Positions 63,901 through 64,000 of a stretch of DNA of 64,000 nt are shown piece by piece; position 1 is the first letter of the stretch, and each line of letters begins with the position of its first letter. The stretch is from the NCBI GenBank assembly GCA_964035575.1, contig OZ037896.1, positions 930,001-994,000 on the forward strand. The letters are read 5' to 3'. The stretch comes from Rhynchopus sp. YZ270_cl-10. Lineage: Eukaryota; Euglenozoa; Diplonemea; Diplonemida; Diplonemidae. Below the pieces are notes generated by a model, which saw only the letters and a list, made by a program, of their open reading frames with translations, was not told the origin of the DNA and searched no databases. The position numbers were made by a program, and so were the translations under genes.

Positions 63901-64000
63901 AAAAAAAAAAAAAGAAGAAGAAAATGCGACACAAAAAAAAAAATCACTATTCCATGAGACTTCTAGCGTGGGGAGAATAGCATAGGGATGGGGAAGGAAA

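Larger units (their letters stand above)
61507..64000. other. Intergenic with many repeats
   Basis: About 2.5 kb without a recognisable gene. It holds the 185-bp repeat (62162-62345), an (AAAAT)n run (62911-62942), two GAGGATGAGC motifs (62597-62612 and 63322-63335), the MITE (63376-63740) and a GCGGAGYAC repeat (63788-63900). The phrase ATCGGGAGCGGGA occurs twice near 63048 and 63138. Confidence 0.55.

Overview
This is eukaryotic nuclear DNA from a protist. Protein genes are GC-rich in third codon positions, while the DNA between them is AT-rich with long A/T/C/G homopolymer runs. Several genes are cut by short spliceosomal introns (GTATGN...AG, 46 to 854 bp), which I placed by joining reading frames in phase. 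Every host protein gene I can support (11 of 11) is on the minus strand, so the window looks like one directional gene cluster. That layout, together with introns and polypyrimidine-AG just upstream of some start codons, would fit Euglenozoa (diplonemid- or euglenid-like). No sequence here proves the lineage.

Host genes from right to left, in the direction of transcription: a GT10 fucosyltransferase (60196-61506); mitochondrial succinate dehydrogenase flavoprotein in three exons (57767-59989); a membrane-anchored 2H-phosphoesterase-like protein (55074-56147); an N-myristoylated HECT ubiquitin ligase in four exons with an unusual tail after its catalytic cysteine (41476-46171); a four-exon Sac3/GANP mRNA-export scaffold (21593-27136); a PARP-finger/HMG-box/PBZ protein (18718-20033); a coiled-coil protein (16198-16995); cytosolic isoleucyl-tRNA synthetase (12363-15728); a ciliary-type EF-hand/WD40 protein in three exons (5419-9881); a secreted protein (3809-4567); and a dynein-stalk-like/SAM protein (68-1388).

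The outstanding feature is an 11,149-bp mobile element at 27871-39019. It has hAT-type ends (14-bp inverted repeats starting CAGGG) and a perfect 8-bp target duplication, and carries four tightly packed plus-strand ORFs: a small basic/acidic protein, an RNase H-like/OTU-protease/coiled-coil protein, an APE-endonuclease plus reverse transcriptase with a Cys/His-rich tail, and a BED-finger hAT transposase. It looks like a DNA transposon that contains a complete LINE-type retrotransposition gene set. No poly(A) tail or internal target duplication marks the LINE part as a later insertion.

Other mobile DNA: two small hAT derivatives with perfect 8-bp duplications (10592-11082 and 20403-20932), a TA-flanked element (17313-18223), a MITE with near-perfect 43-bp ends (63376-63740), and a decayed reverse-transcriptase element in roughly 46400-53115 with a minisatellite and nearby 220-bp direct repeats.

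Introns and gaps hold several families of short dispersed elements, chiefly a hairpin family with a near-constant CTCTCGT loop and changing stems. All recognised copies of these families lie in one orientation relative to transcription, unlike the transposon-derived repeats. An isolated piece of large-subunit rRNA, about 175 bp, lies at 40048-40222 on the minus strand.
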